19,830 nt of DNA from Devosia sp. (lineage in GTDB: Bacteria; Pseudomonadota; Alphaproteobacteria; Rhizobiales; Devosiaceae). Under the pieces are notes generated by a model that was not told the origin of the DNA, searched no databases, and saw only the letters and a list, made by a program, of their open reading frames with translations. A program made the translations under genes and the position numbers. Where the stretch lies: NCBI GenBank assembly GCA_028290225.1, contig JAQGKH010000133.1:1-19830 (forward strand), in the 5' to 3' direction. Positions 7,705 through 14,668 of the stretch are shown here, piece by piece; position 1 is the stretch's first letter; each line of letters opens with the position of its first letter.

Positions 7705-9093
7705 TTGTCCCGCATCACACCACTGATCCTCGCCACCGCCTTGTTCATGGAAAACATGGACGCCACGGTGATTTCCACTTCCCTGGCAGCCATTGCGGCC
7801 GATATCGGCACCGATCCCATTTCGCTCAAGCTGGCACTCACCGCCTATCTCGTGGCGCTGGCAATCTTTATTCCCATCAGCTCATGGATGGCGGACCGGT
7901 TCGGTGCGCGCACCGTGTTCCGGAGCGCCATGGCGGTGTTTGTGCTGGGCTCGCTGGCCTGCGCCTTTGCCAATTCACTGGAAACCTTTGTGGGCGCGCG
8001 GTTCCTGCAGGGCATGGGCGGGGCAATGATGACGCCGGTGGCGCGGCTGGTCCTGGTGCGCTCCACGGCGCGACAGGACCTGGTGGCCGCCATGGCGTGG
8101 CTGACGATTCCGGGCCTGATCGGCCCCATTGTCGGACCGCCCTTTGGCGGCTTTCTGACCACTTATCTGTCCTGGCACTGGATCTTCCTGATCAATGTGC
8201 CGATCGGTATCCTGGGCATTGCGCTGGTCAGCAAGTTCCTGCCGGAGATGGAAAAGATCGAGCCCGGCCCGATCGACTTCAAGGGGTTCCTTTTGGCCGG
8301 AACCTCGTTTGCCCTGTTCGCCTTTGGCACCTCGGTAATCAGCCTGCCGGCCCTGCCGCCAATTTTCGGCATCATCGCAACCCTGATCGGCATCACCGCC
8401 GGCGTGCTGTACACCCGCCACGCCCTGGCCAGTTCCAATCCGTTGTTCGATCTGCGGCTGCTGCGGTTTCCGTTTTTCCGCAGCGCGGTGGTGGCAGGCT
8501 CGTTTTTCCGGTTCGGTCAGGGAGCCGTGCCGTTTCTGTTTCCCTTGATGCTGCAGCTGATCTTTGGACTGTCACCCTTCCAGTCCGGCATGGTGACGTT
8601 TGCGAGCGCCGTGGGCGCCATCATCGCCAAGTTCGCCGCCAACCGCTTGTTCGGGCTGATGGGCTTTCGCAACGCGCTGGTGGTTTCCACCGCCGTTTCG
8701 GCGCTGGGGCTGGTCGCCATGGGGCTTTATACCCCCGACACCCCCCTCGTCCTGATCATTGCCATCTTGATGGTGGTGGGCTTCTGGCAATCGATCTTCT
8801 GGACCGGCAGCAATGCCTTTGTGTTTGCCGATATCGAGGATCGGGATGCCGGACAGGCCAATGTGATCAGCCAGGTGAATACGCAACTCACCATCGCCTT
8901 GGGCGTAGCGCTGGGCGGCGGCGTTCTGGAAGCCAGCAATGCGTTGCGCGGCGGCGAGTTGATCCTCGCCGATTTCCACCTGGCGTTCTTTGTGGTGGCC
9001 GGGATGTGCGCGATTTCGACCTTGCTGTTCATGCGCTTGCCAGCCGATGCCGGCCATCAGCTGACCCGTCGCGAAGCGCATGCGGGGCATTAG
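7705..9093 (+). CDS. DHA2-type MFS multidrug efflux transporter, copy 2
   Basis: This 462-residue paralogue of the preceding gene aligns end to end with few gaps. It has the same family signatures: MDATVISTSLAAIA from residue 18, motif A SWMADRFGAR at 60-69, motif C region GPIVGPPFGGF at 140-150, and LSWHWIFLINVPIG. It must start at TTG 7705, because the upstream in-frame codons run back to the TGA of copy 1 (7666-7668) with no ATG or GTG between. No SD lies at normal distance; the nearest purine-rich AAGGAG is about 37 nt upstream at the end of copy 1, so expression may depend on coupling. Divergent loop residues (for example after SKFLPEMEK) suggest separate specificities or a heteromeric pair. 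The substrate is unknown. Confidence 0.92.
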   Translation: MSRITPLILATALFMENMDATVISTSLAAIAADIGTDPISLKLALTAYLVALAIFIPISSWMADRFGARTVFRSAMAVFVLGSLACAFANSLETFVGARFLQGMGGAMMTPVARLVLVRSTARQDLVAAMAWLTIPGLIGPIVGPPFGGFLTTYLSWHWIFLINVPIGILGIALVSKFLPEMEKIEPGPIDFKGFLLAGTSFALFAFGTSVISLPALPPIFGIIATLIGITAGVLYTRHALASSNPLFDLRLLRFPFFRSAVVAGSFFRFGQGAVPFLFPLMLQLIFGLSPFQSGMVTFASAVGAIIAKFAANRLFGLMGFRNALVVSTAVSALGLVAMGLYTPDTPLVLIIAILMVVGFWQSIFWTGSNAFVFADIEDRDAGQANVISQVNTQLTIALGVALGGGVLEASNALRGGELILADFHLAFFVVAGMCAISTLLFMRLPADAGHQLTRREAHAGH

Positions 9094-9162
9094 GCGCTCC
9101 GGAACCGCCGGGCGCGACGACCCGTTGGATGCAGGAATATCCCTCGCACCGGAGATGCCCCT

Positions 9163-9684
9163 GTGTTTCATTCCCTGCTTATCGGGCTTGCCGGCGGCAT
9201 GCGGGCGCTGAGCCCGCTGGCGGCCGTCGCCCTGGCCGCGCATCGGGGCAGCCTGCCCCAGAACAACGGCGCCCCGGCGCTGCTCGGCAACCCCCTGGTG
9301 GTCGCGGGCACGGTGGCGCTAGCCGCGGGGGAGTTGCTGGGCGACAAGCTGCCCTCGTCACCCGACCGGATCATTGTGCCCGGCCTTGCGGCGCGCGTGG
9401 TCACCGGCGCCATTGCCGGGGCCGCGCTTGCTCCGCGTGAGCAACAATATGCCGGCGCCGCGCTGGGCGCCGCTGGCGCGCTGGCCGCCGCCTTCCTGAG
9501 CTTTGATGCACGAATGGCCGCCATGCGCCGTCATGGGCAGACATCCACCGGGCTGGTTGAAGACGCGGTTATGCTCGCTGCCACGGCCTGGATCGTTGCC
9601 GATGCCGCCCGCCGGTCCCGCTCCCAGCTGCCGGCTAGCGCTCCTCGTCTGCTGCCGGCGCCGGCTCGGGCTCACGGCCCCTGA
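9163..9684 (+). CDS. DUF4126-like small membrane protein
   Basis: This 173-residue Ala/Gly-rich protein starts GLAGGMRALSPLAAVALA and contains GELLGDKLPSSPDR and GLAARVVTGAIAGAAL, a pattern I recognise as the DUF4126 family of uncharacterised bacterial membrane proteins. Four hydrophobic stretches lie at about 5-25, 42-58, 70-90 and 95-115, with a further one near 130-147. It starts at GTG 9163 with GGAG 8 nt upstream. The C-terminal 25 residues (Arg, Pro and Ala-rich) are soluble and run 50 nt over the 3' end of the convergent rlmE gene. It lies 69 nt after the second MFS gene, so it may share its transcript. No biochemical function can be assigned. Confidence 0.75.
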   Translation: MFHSLLIGLAGGMRALSPLAAVALAAHRGSLPQNNGAPALLGNPLVVAGTVALAAGELLGDKLPSSPDRIIVPGLAARVVTGAIAGAALAPREQQYAGAALGAAGALAAAFLSFDARMAAMRRHGQTSTGLVEDAVMLAATAWIVADAARRSRSQLPASAPRLLPAPARAHGP

Positions 9685-10375
9685 AGCCTTTTGCCACCAG
9701 ATAAGCTTCAGCGGACCCGGAACGGCTGGAGGGCGGCTTGGCGTGGAAGGTGGACTTGAAGTGGCGCTTGAGCATGTGGAGCAATTCGTGCTCGGTGCCG
9801 CCCTGGAACACCTTGGCGACGAAGGTGCCGCCCGGCGCCAGCACGTCCAGCGCAAAATCGGCAGCAATCTCGATCAGGTGCACGATGCGAATGTGGTCGG
9901 TTGGCCGATGCCCGGTGGTTGGCCAGGCCATGTCGGACATCACCAGATCCGCCTTTTTGCCACCCATCGCCTCGATCAGCATGGCCGGGGCGTCCTCGTC
10001 GGTGAAATCCTTTTTGAGCAGGATCACGCCGGGGATGGGGTCCATTTCAAGATAATCGATGCCCACGATCAGCGGATTGGCCGGCGTCGAGCCCGTAGCC
10101 TTGGCGGCGACCTGCGACCAGCCGCCGGGCGCCGCGCCCAGATCCACCACCCGCATTCCCTTGCGGAAAAGGTGATGCTTTTCATCCATTTCGCGAATCT
10201 TGAAGGCGGCGCGGGAGCGATAGCCCTCCGCCCGGGCACGCGCGACATAGGGGTCGTTGAGCTGCCGCTCCAGCCATGCGGTGGAGGATACTTTACGGCC
10301 CTTGGCCGACTTGACCCGGATCTTGAGGTCTTTTTCGGATTTACGGCCGCCAGTGCCGAGTGCCTTGTCAACCAT
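9635..10375 (-). CDS. rlmE: 23S rRNA (uridine-2'-O) methyltransferase RlmE (FtsJ/RrmJ)
   Basis: This enzyme methylates the 2'-O of a uridine in the A-loop of 23S rRNA (U2552 in E. coli) during late 50S assembly. The 246-residue product has an N-terminal basic extension (about 1-40), the SAM motif DLGAAPGGWSQVA at 78-90, and the full K-D-K-E catalytic set: Lys59 (AAFKIREMDE), Asp148 (SDMAWP), Lys188 (FVAKVFQGG) and Glu223 (SAEAYLVA). The acidic, Pro/Ala-rich tail is extra to the fold, and its last codons overlap the convergent DUF4126-like gene by 50 nt. It starts at ATG 10375 with GGAG 8 nt upstream. The start overlaps the stop of the preceding phosphatase gene by 8 nt (ATGGTTGA), indicating translational coupling. 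Confidence 0.96.
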   Translation of the reverse strand: MVDKALGTGGRKSEKDLKIRVKSAKGRKVSSTAWLERQLNDPYVARARAEGYRSRAAFKIREMDEKHHLFRKGMRVVDLGAAPGGWSQVAAKATGSTPANPLIVGIDYLEMDPIPGVILLKKDFTDEDAPAMLIEAMGGKKADLVMSDMAWPTTGHRPTDHIRIVHLIEIAADFALDVLAPGGTFVAKVFQGGTEHELLHMLKRHFKSTFHAKPPSSRSGSAEAYLVAKGFRGREPEPAPAADEER

Positions 10376-11558
10376 TGCTGTTTCTCCGGGCGGGATAGCG
10401 GGACGCGCGGGTGCGGGCCTTGTCGGCGTCCATCAGCGAAATCAGGATGCCTTCGCGCAGGCCACGATCGGCCACGCGCACGCGCTCGGCCGGCCATTCG
10501 CGCCGGATCGCCTCGAAAATCGCGCAGCCAGGCAGCACCAGATCGGCGCGGTCCCGCCCGATACAGGCATGGGCCACCCGCCGCTCAAAGGGCATGTTCA
10601 GCAGCACTTTCATGGTGTCATCCACTTCGGCGCGGTTCATCCAAAGGCCATCAACCTTCTGGCGCTCATAACGTTCGAGCCCCAGATGCAGCCCAGCCAG
10701 CGTTGTCACCGTGCCGGAGGTGCCGATCAGGTGCACGGGATGGGTCGAGATCATCTGGCGCAGCTTTTCGCGGCCGCGGAACTGGCGCAACTGCTCGGCC
10801 ACATAGGCGACCATAGCCTCAAAGATGGCATGGGTCACATCGACGCCCCCGAAGCGCTCGGCGATGGATACGACCCCTACCGGCAAGGACTGCCAGGAGC
10901 GGATGGAAGCGGCCATGCGCCCGGTCGCCTTGGGCCGGCCGCCCCGGAAATCGAGCCAGGCGAGTTCGGACGAGCCCCCGCCAATATCAAACATCAGGGC
11001 GCCCTGGGCGCTGCCCTCGATCAGGTCAGCACAACCGGTCACCGCCAGTTCGGCCTCGGTGCGGCGATCGACGATCTCGAGTTCCAGCCCCAACTCGTCC
11101 TTGACGCGCTGGAGAAAGGCGGGACCATTTTCTGCCGCCCGGCACGCTTCGGTAGCGATCAGGCGCATGCGAGCGGGTTGATGTTCGCGCAGCTTGTTGC
11201 GGCAATGGCGCAGCGCTTCGATCGTGCGCTCCATGGCAGCGTCGCCCAGCCGCCCGGTCACCGAAACGCCTTCGCCGAGCCGAACGATGCGGGTAAAGCC
11301 ATCCAGCACGCGGAAGCCCCCATCATGGGGTCGCGCGATCAGCAGGCGGCAGTTATTGGTACCCAGATCAAGGGCGGCGTAGAGGGTGCCCCGCTGCTTG
11401 CGGGTGGAAAGGGGCGCGGCTGATGTCCGCTGTTCCGAGGGATGCGAAGGCGCGCTGGCCCCTTCCCCCCTGCCCGGCTGCCCTTGAGCTGGCCGGGAAC
11501 GGAACGGCGCGTCGTCGGCAAGCGACGGCGCTGCAGCGGACCGATCGGAATCGGTCAC
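10368..11558 (-). CDS. Ppx/GppA family phosphatase (exopolyphosphatase-like)
   Basis: This member of the actin/Hsp70-like ASKHA fold hydrolyses polyphosphate or the pentaphosphate of pppGpp. Counting from GTG 11558 (396 residues), the phosphate-1 motif DLGTNNCRL is at 64-72, the ATEACR segment at 135-140, the conserved Glu region RTEAEL at 166-171, the phosphate-2 motif DIGGGSSEL at 191-199 and the GTSGTVTTLAG motif at 279-289. It is the short two-domain form without the HD domain of long Ppx proteins. The first 55 residues are low-complexity (Ser, Pro, Ala, Arg) and probably disordered. GTG 11558 was chosen because AGGAG lies 4 nt upstream; GTG 11615 would add 19 residues with no SD. It is coupled to rlmE by an 8-nt overlap. 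Ppx versus GppA activity cannot be separated here. Confidence 0.92.
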   Translation of the reverse strand: MTDSDRSAAAPSLADDAPFRSRPAQGQPGRGEGASAPSHPSEQRTSAAPLSTRKQRGTLYAALDLGTNNCRLLIARPHDGGFRVLDGFTRIVRLGEGVSVTGRLGDAAMERTIEALRHCRNKLREHQPARMRLIATEACRAAENGPAFLQRVKDELGLELEIVDRRTEAELAVTGCADLIEGSAQGALMFDIGGGSSELAWLDFRGGRPKATGRMAASIRSWQSLPVGVVSIAERFGGVDVTHAIFEAMVAYVAEQLRQFRGREKLRQMISTHPVHLIGTSGTVTTLAGLHLGLERYERQKVDGLWMNRAEVDDTMKVLLNMPFERRVAHACIGRDRADLVLPGCAIFEAIRREWPAERVRVADRGLREGILISLMDADKARTRASRYPARRNSNG

Positions 11559-11585
11559 TGTGTACTCCTGCGTGCACGGTCGCCG

Positions 11586-11632
11586 GTTCGGCTTATCCGA
11601 ACGCGCCCGACGCACTGTTTATTACGTGTCAA
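11586..11632 (-). promoter_or_regulatory. Leader region of the phosphatase-rlmE operon with a small hairpin
   Basis: On the minus strand a perfect TTGACA occurs at 11632-11627, but no -10 box lies 16-18 nt after it. Between this and the GTG start, GTTCGG and CCGAAC form a 6-bp hairpin with a 5-nt loop (11586-11602), which would lie in the 5' leader. The element may be part of an extended leader or a remnant of a terminator. Promoter function is speculative. Confidence 0.25.
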
Positions 11633-11702
11633 CCAACAAGGTAGTGCAAGGGGGAGCCAAGCGCAATGGCAAGCATGATGGCGGCGCGTTCCCCAGAGGA
11701 TA

Positions 11703-11737
11703 GCAAGAGGAGGAAGAAGGCCGGCGCTCGGCCGGCC
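11703..11737 (-). terminator. Intrinsic terminator of the CUT2/SMP-30 operon
   Basis: Reading the minus strand, GGCCGGC (11737-11731), a CGAGC loop and GCCGGCC (11725-11719) form a perfect 7-bp GC stem, followed directly by the pyrimidine tract TTCTTCCTCCTCTT. It lies 17 nt after the stop of the lactonase gene, at the end of the five-gene leftward operon. The tract is interrupted by C residues, but position and structure fit intrinsic termination well. Confidence 0.7.
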
Positions 11738-11753
11738 CCTCGCCCAAGATCGG

Positions 11754-12668
11754 CTAGAAGGTCTTTGCGCCGTTGACGAACAGCCGAACCGAATACAAGC
11801 CGGTGGTCGCGCAAATAAACAGCCGGTCCCGCTTGGGCCCGCCAAAGCAGAGATTGGCGACTACTTCGGGGATGCGCACCTTGCCGATCAACGTCCCATC
11901 AGGGTCATAGACATGGACGCCATCGGCTGCCGACGTCCAGATGCGCCCGTCAACATCGAGGCGAAAGCCATCGAAGAGCCCGGCGGTACAATCGGCAAAG
12001 ACGCGGCCGCCCGACAGCGTGCCGTTCTCGCCCACCTCGAATACGCGCATATGCGCGGGGTTCTGCGCGCCATGGGTGCGCCCCGTATCCACCACGTAGA
12101 GCAGGCTTTCGTCAGGTGAGAAGGCCAAGCCATTTGGCTTGACGAAATCGTCGCAAACGACGCGAATTTCGCCCGATTGAGCATCGATCCGGTAAACGTT
12201 GGAGGCGCCGATCTCGCTTTGGGCCTTGTTGCCCTCGTAGTCGGAATCGATGCCATAGGTCGGGTCGGTGAACCAGATCGAGCCGTCCGACTTCACTACC
12301 ACATCATTGGGGCTGTTCAGCCGCTTGCCATTGAAGCTATCCGCCAGGACCGTTATGGCGCCGTCATGCTCGGTACGGGTGACGCGGCGCGTGCCGTGCT
12401 CGCACGTGACCAGGCGACCTTGCCGGTCGACCGTGTTGCCATTGCTGTTATTGGCCGGCTGGCGGAACACGCTGACCGTTTCGCCAGCTTCATCGAAGCG
12501 CAGCATGCGGTTGTTGGGCGCGTCGGACCAGACCAGGTAGCGCCCGGCCGGAAAATAGGCGGGCCCCTCCGCCCAGTGGCAGCGATCAAATAGCTTGTGA
12601 ACGTTCGCCGTCATGCAGGGCAAGCGGGCGAAGCGCTCGTCCAAAACTTCGTAGTCTGATGCAGCCAT
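11754..12668 (-). CDS. SMP-30/gluconolactonase/LRE family lactonase
   Basis: This 304-residue six-bladed beta-propeller hydrolyses sugar lactones to aldonic acids and uses a divalent metal. The expected metal ligands are all present: Glu34 in HWAEGP, Asn121 in NSPND, Asn179 in KPNG and Asp233 in FDGFRLD. Other family blocks are YLVWSDAPNNR, NSNGN and GSIWFTDPTYG. There is no signal peptide, so it acts in the cytoplasm on an imported or newly oxidised sugar. ATG 12668 was chosen over ATG 12683 because the GGAGGAGGG between them ends 5-6 nt before it. It is the last gene of the transport operon, 42 nt after the second permease and just before the terminator. The likely role is opening a lactone made from the transported sugar; related family members can be diverse esterases. 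Confidence 0.9.
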   Translation of the reverse strand: MAASDYEVLDERFARLPCMTANVHKLFDRCHWAEGPAYFPAGRYLVWSDAPNNRMLRFDEAGETVSVFRQPANNSNGNTVDRQGRLVTCEHGTRRVTRTEHDGAITVLADSFNGKRLNSPNDVVVKSDGSIWFTDPTYGIDSDYEGNKAQSEIGASNVYRIDAQSGEIRVVCDDFVKPNGLAFSPDESLLYVVDTGRTHGAQNPAHMRVFEVGENGTLSGGRVFADCTAGLFDGFRLDVDGRIWTSAADGVHVYDPDGTLIGKVRIPEVVANLCFGGPKRDRLFICATTGLYSVRLFVNGAKTF

Positions 12669-12710
12669 GGTGCCCTCCTCCATTATTGATTGGGTGTTCT
12701 GTCGGCCCGC

Positions 12711-13676
12711 TTACCGCAAAGGCTGGCGCGTGCCGGTGATGGCGATGGCAGCGACAATGATCACGCCGGTAAATACGTCGCGCAAACCCGAGCCGAACCC
12801 TGCGGTATTCAGGAGCGTCGAGATCATGAACAGGAACAGTGCCCCACCCCAAAGCCCGGGCACATTGGCCCGTCCACCCGCGACGGAAGTGCCCCCCAGA
12901 ACGACAACCGCAATGGACGACAGCAGGTATTCGCGACCCATGGACAGAGAGGACCCACCCGAAAAGCCCGCCAGCAGGGCGCCGCAAAGCGCGGCCAGCG
13001 CTCCCGAAAGAACATAGGTGAGCAGCCGGGTGCGCTCCACCGAGAGCCCCGCAAACCGGGCAGCACGCATGTTCTGGCCGGTGGCCAGCACCGTCCGCCC
13101 GTAGATGGTGCGATGCAGCACGACACTGGCCACGATCGAGAGGGCGATGGTGGCGATTGCCAGGACCGGAACACCCAGGAAACGCGAGAAGGTAAAATCG
13201 GAAAGCGCCGCGGGCGGCTTGATCTGCAGCCCCCGCCCATAGCTGATGCCGACCGACTGGATGATGAAGCTGGACGAGAGCGTCGCCACGATGGGGGGAA
13301 TGCGCAACAAACGGATCAGGAGATAGTTGAAGCCGCCGATCAGAATGCCGCAGACAAGCGCGGCAAGCAGGCCCCAAAGGATCAAGCCGTTTTGCCCATC
13401 CATCACCTTCATGGCCACGGCGCTGGCCAGGCCAATGGTCGCGGGAATGGAGAGATCGACATTGCCCGGCCCGAGCGTGATGACGAACATCTGCCCCAGC
13501 CCGACCATGACGGTGAATACCGAGAAGGACAGGGCGGCCACCAGCATGCCCTCGGCGCCCTGCCCGGCAATGGTGAAGGACAGCACCCAGACCAGCAATG
13601 CGCCCAGAAAGGACCACAGCCAGACAGGCAGATTGCGGATGTTCAACCGGGAGGCGGATAAAGTCTGATCGGTCAT
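12711..13676 (-). CDS. Sugar ABC transporter permease (RbsC/BPD_transp_2 family), second
   Basis: This 321-residue inner-membrane permease of the CUT2 class has about 8-10 hydrophobic segments. It shows the family signature in the form GPGNVDLSIPATIGL (about 69-83), the conserved YGRTVLATGQN loop that contacts the ATPase (about 191-201), and the C-terminal SIAVVVLGGTSVAGGRANVPG block (about 257-277). It starts at ATG 13676, overlapping the stop of the preceding permease gene by ATGA, so the two are translationally coupled. Together with that non-identical permease it probably forms a heterodimeric channel, as in LsrC/LsrD, RhaP/RhaQ or YtfT/YjfF, rather than an RbsC homodimer. The substrate is unknown. 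Confidence 0.93.
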   Translation of the reverse strand: MTDQTLSASRLNIRNLPVWLWSFLGALLVWVLSFTIAGQGAEGMLVAALSFSVFTVMVGLGQMFVITLGPGNVDLSIPATIGLASAVAMKVMDGQNGLILWGLLAALVCGILIGGFNYLLIRLLRIPPIVATLSSSFIIQSVGISYGRGLQIKPPAALSDFTFSRFLGVPVLAIATIALSIVASVVLHRTIYGRTVLATGQNMRAARFAGLSVERTRLLTYVLSGALAALCGALLAGFSGGSSLSMGREYLLSSIAVVVLGGTSVAGGRANVPGLWGGALFLFMISTLLNTAGFGSGLRDVFTGVIIVAAIAITGTRQPLR

Positions 13677-14668
13677 TTTTCAGCTTTGCTGATGAGCACG
13701 CGGGCCGCAAGGATCAGGATCAGGAACATGCCCTGGGCGCCGACTTGCCATTCCTGTGGAATGCGGCCGCCCGGCAGAAATGGCACCTGAAAGAAGTTCA
13801 GCGCTGAAGAAGCGAGCTGCAGCACCAGCGCCCCGATCACCGCACCAATAGGAGAAATCCTGCCCCCGACGAATTCGGCGCCGCCGATCACCGCACCAGC
13901 AATCGACAGCAAGGTGTAGCCCGTCGCCATATTGGCGTCGGCACTGGAAGACACGCCCACCAGCGTCATGCCGGCCAGGATGCCGAAGACGCTGGCCAGG
14001 GCGAACATGGCGACCTTGGCCTTGAGGATGGACCAGCCGGCGCGATGAACGGCGCGAGCGTTCCCGCCCACCCCGCGCAGCACGGCGCCATAGGAAGAGC
14101 GCATGAGGATCAGGTGCACGGTGCCGGCAATCAGGACGGCCAGCAAAACGGGCATCGGGATCAAGGGGGGCTGGAAGCTCATCAGATCGCGCAAGAAGCC
14201 TGGCGCCGCTCCGCCGGGTATTGGCCGGATCAGCACGGCAAGGCCTGCCCAGAAGAAGCTCAACCCCAAGGTGACCACGATGGAGGGGACGTTGCGCAGG
14301 TGGATGACAACCGCCGCCAGCATATAAACCAGCACGCCGCCGCCCAGCATCAGCACCGCCAGCAAGGGTTCTTGCGGCATGTAGGTGGCCGTGACGCAGG
14401 CGACAAAACCCACAAACGCACCGATCGACAGATCGAGCTCGTTGGTTGCCATCACGCACATCTGGGCGATGGTTGCCAAGGCCACCGGGATTGCCAGATT
14501 CAGCATCAGGTTGAGGCCGAAATAGCTGATGGCCCGGGGATTGAAGTACCAGATCGCAGCAAGCACGATCACCAGCGACACGGCCGGCAGGGCACCACGC
14601 AGCAGGCGCTGGCGCGAGGACGAGGCGAGGTTCTGCGCGCGCCCCGAATGAACTGCTTGTGTGGTCAT
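13673..14668 (-). CDS. Sugar ABC transporter permease (RbsC/BPD_transp_2 family), first
   Basis: This 331-residue CUT2 permease has a short cytoplasmic N-terminus followed by about 8-10 membrane segments. The hallmark region reads ATNELDLSIGAFVGF (about 74-88), the cytoplasmic ATPase-coupling loop includes SSYGAVLRGVGGNARAVHRAG (split around residues 191-211), and the SIAGAVIGGAEFVGGR segment matches the conserved C-terminal block. It starts at ATG 14668, which overlaps the stop of the ATPase gene by 4 nt (ATGA); its own stop overlaps the next permease in the same way. The two permeases differ clearly in sequence, so this is not a recent duplication. It is part of the five-gene importer and lactonase operon. 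Confidence 0.93.
   Translation of the reverse strand: MTTQAVHSGRAQNLASSSRQRLLRGALPAVSLVIVLAAIWYFNPRAISYFGLNLMLNLAIPVALATIAQMCVMATNELDLSIGAFVGFVACVTATYMPQEPLLAVLMLGGGVLVYMLAAVVIHLRNVPSIVVTLGLSFFWAGLAVLIRPIPGGAAPGFLRDLMSFQPPLIPMPVLLAVLIAGTVHLILMRSSYGAVLRGVGGNARAVHRAGWSILKAKVAMFALASVFGILAGMTLVGVSSSADANMATGYTLLSIAGAVIGGAEFVGGRISPIGAVIGALVLQLASSALNFFQVPFLPGGRIPQEWQVGAQGMFLILILAARVLISKAEK

Noticed and set aside
7666..7707. A natural fusion of the two MFS proteins by readthrough as the normal product
   Set aside because: Each half is a complete MFS protein of normal length with its own N- and C-terminus, so two genes are the simpler reading; readthrough is kept only as a test in the findings.
6192..9440. 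A 1082-codon open frame (+) across both MFS genes and into the DUF4126-like gene
   Set aside because: It is an alternative frame of three recognisable genes, has an Arg/His/Gly-rich composition with no domain pattern, and is explained by the high GC bias that removes stops.
9503..10816. A 437-codon plus-strand frame antisense to rlmE and the phosphatase gene
   Set aside because: The real genes show full catalytic sets on the minus strand, and the plus frame shows no recognisable domain.
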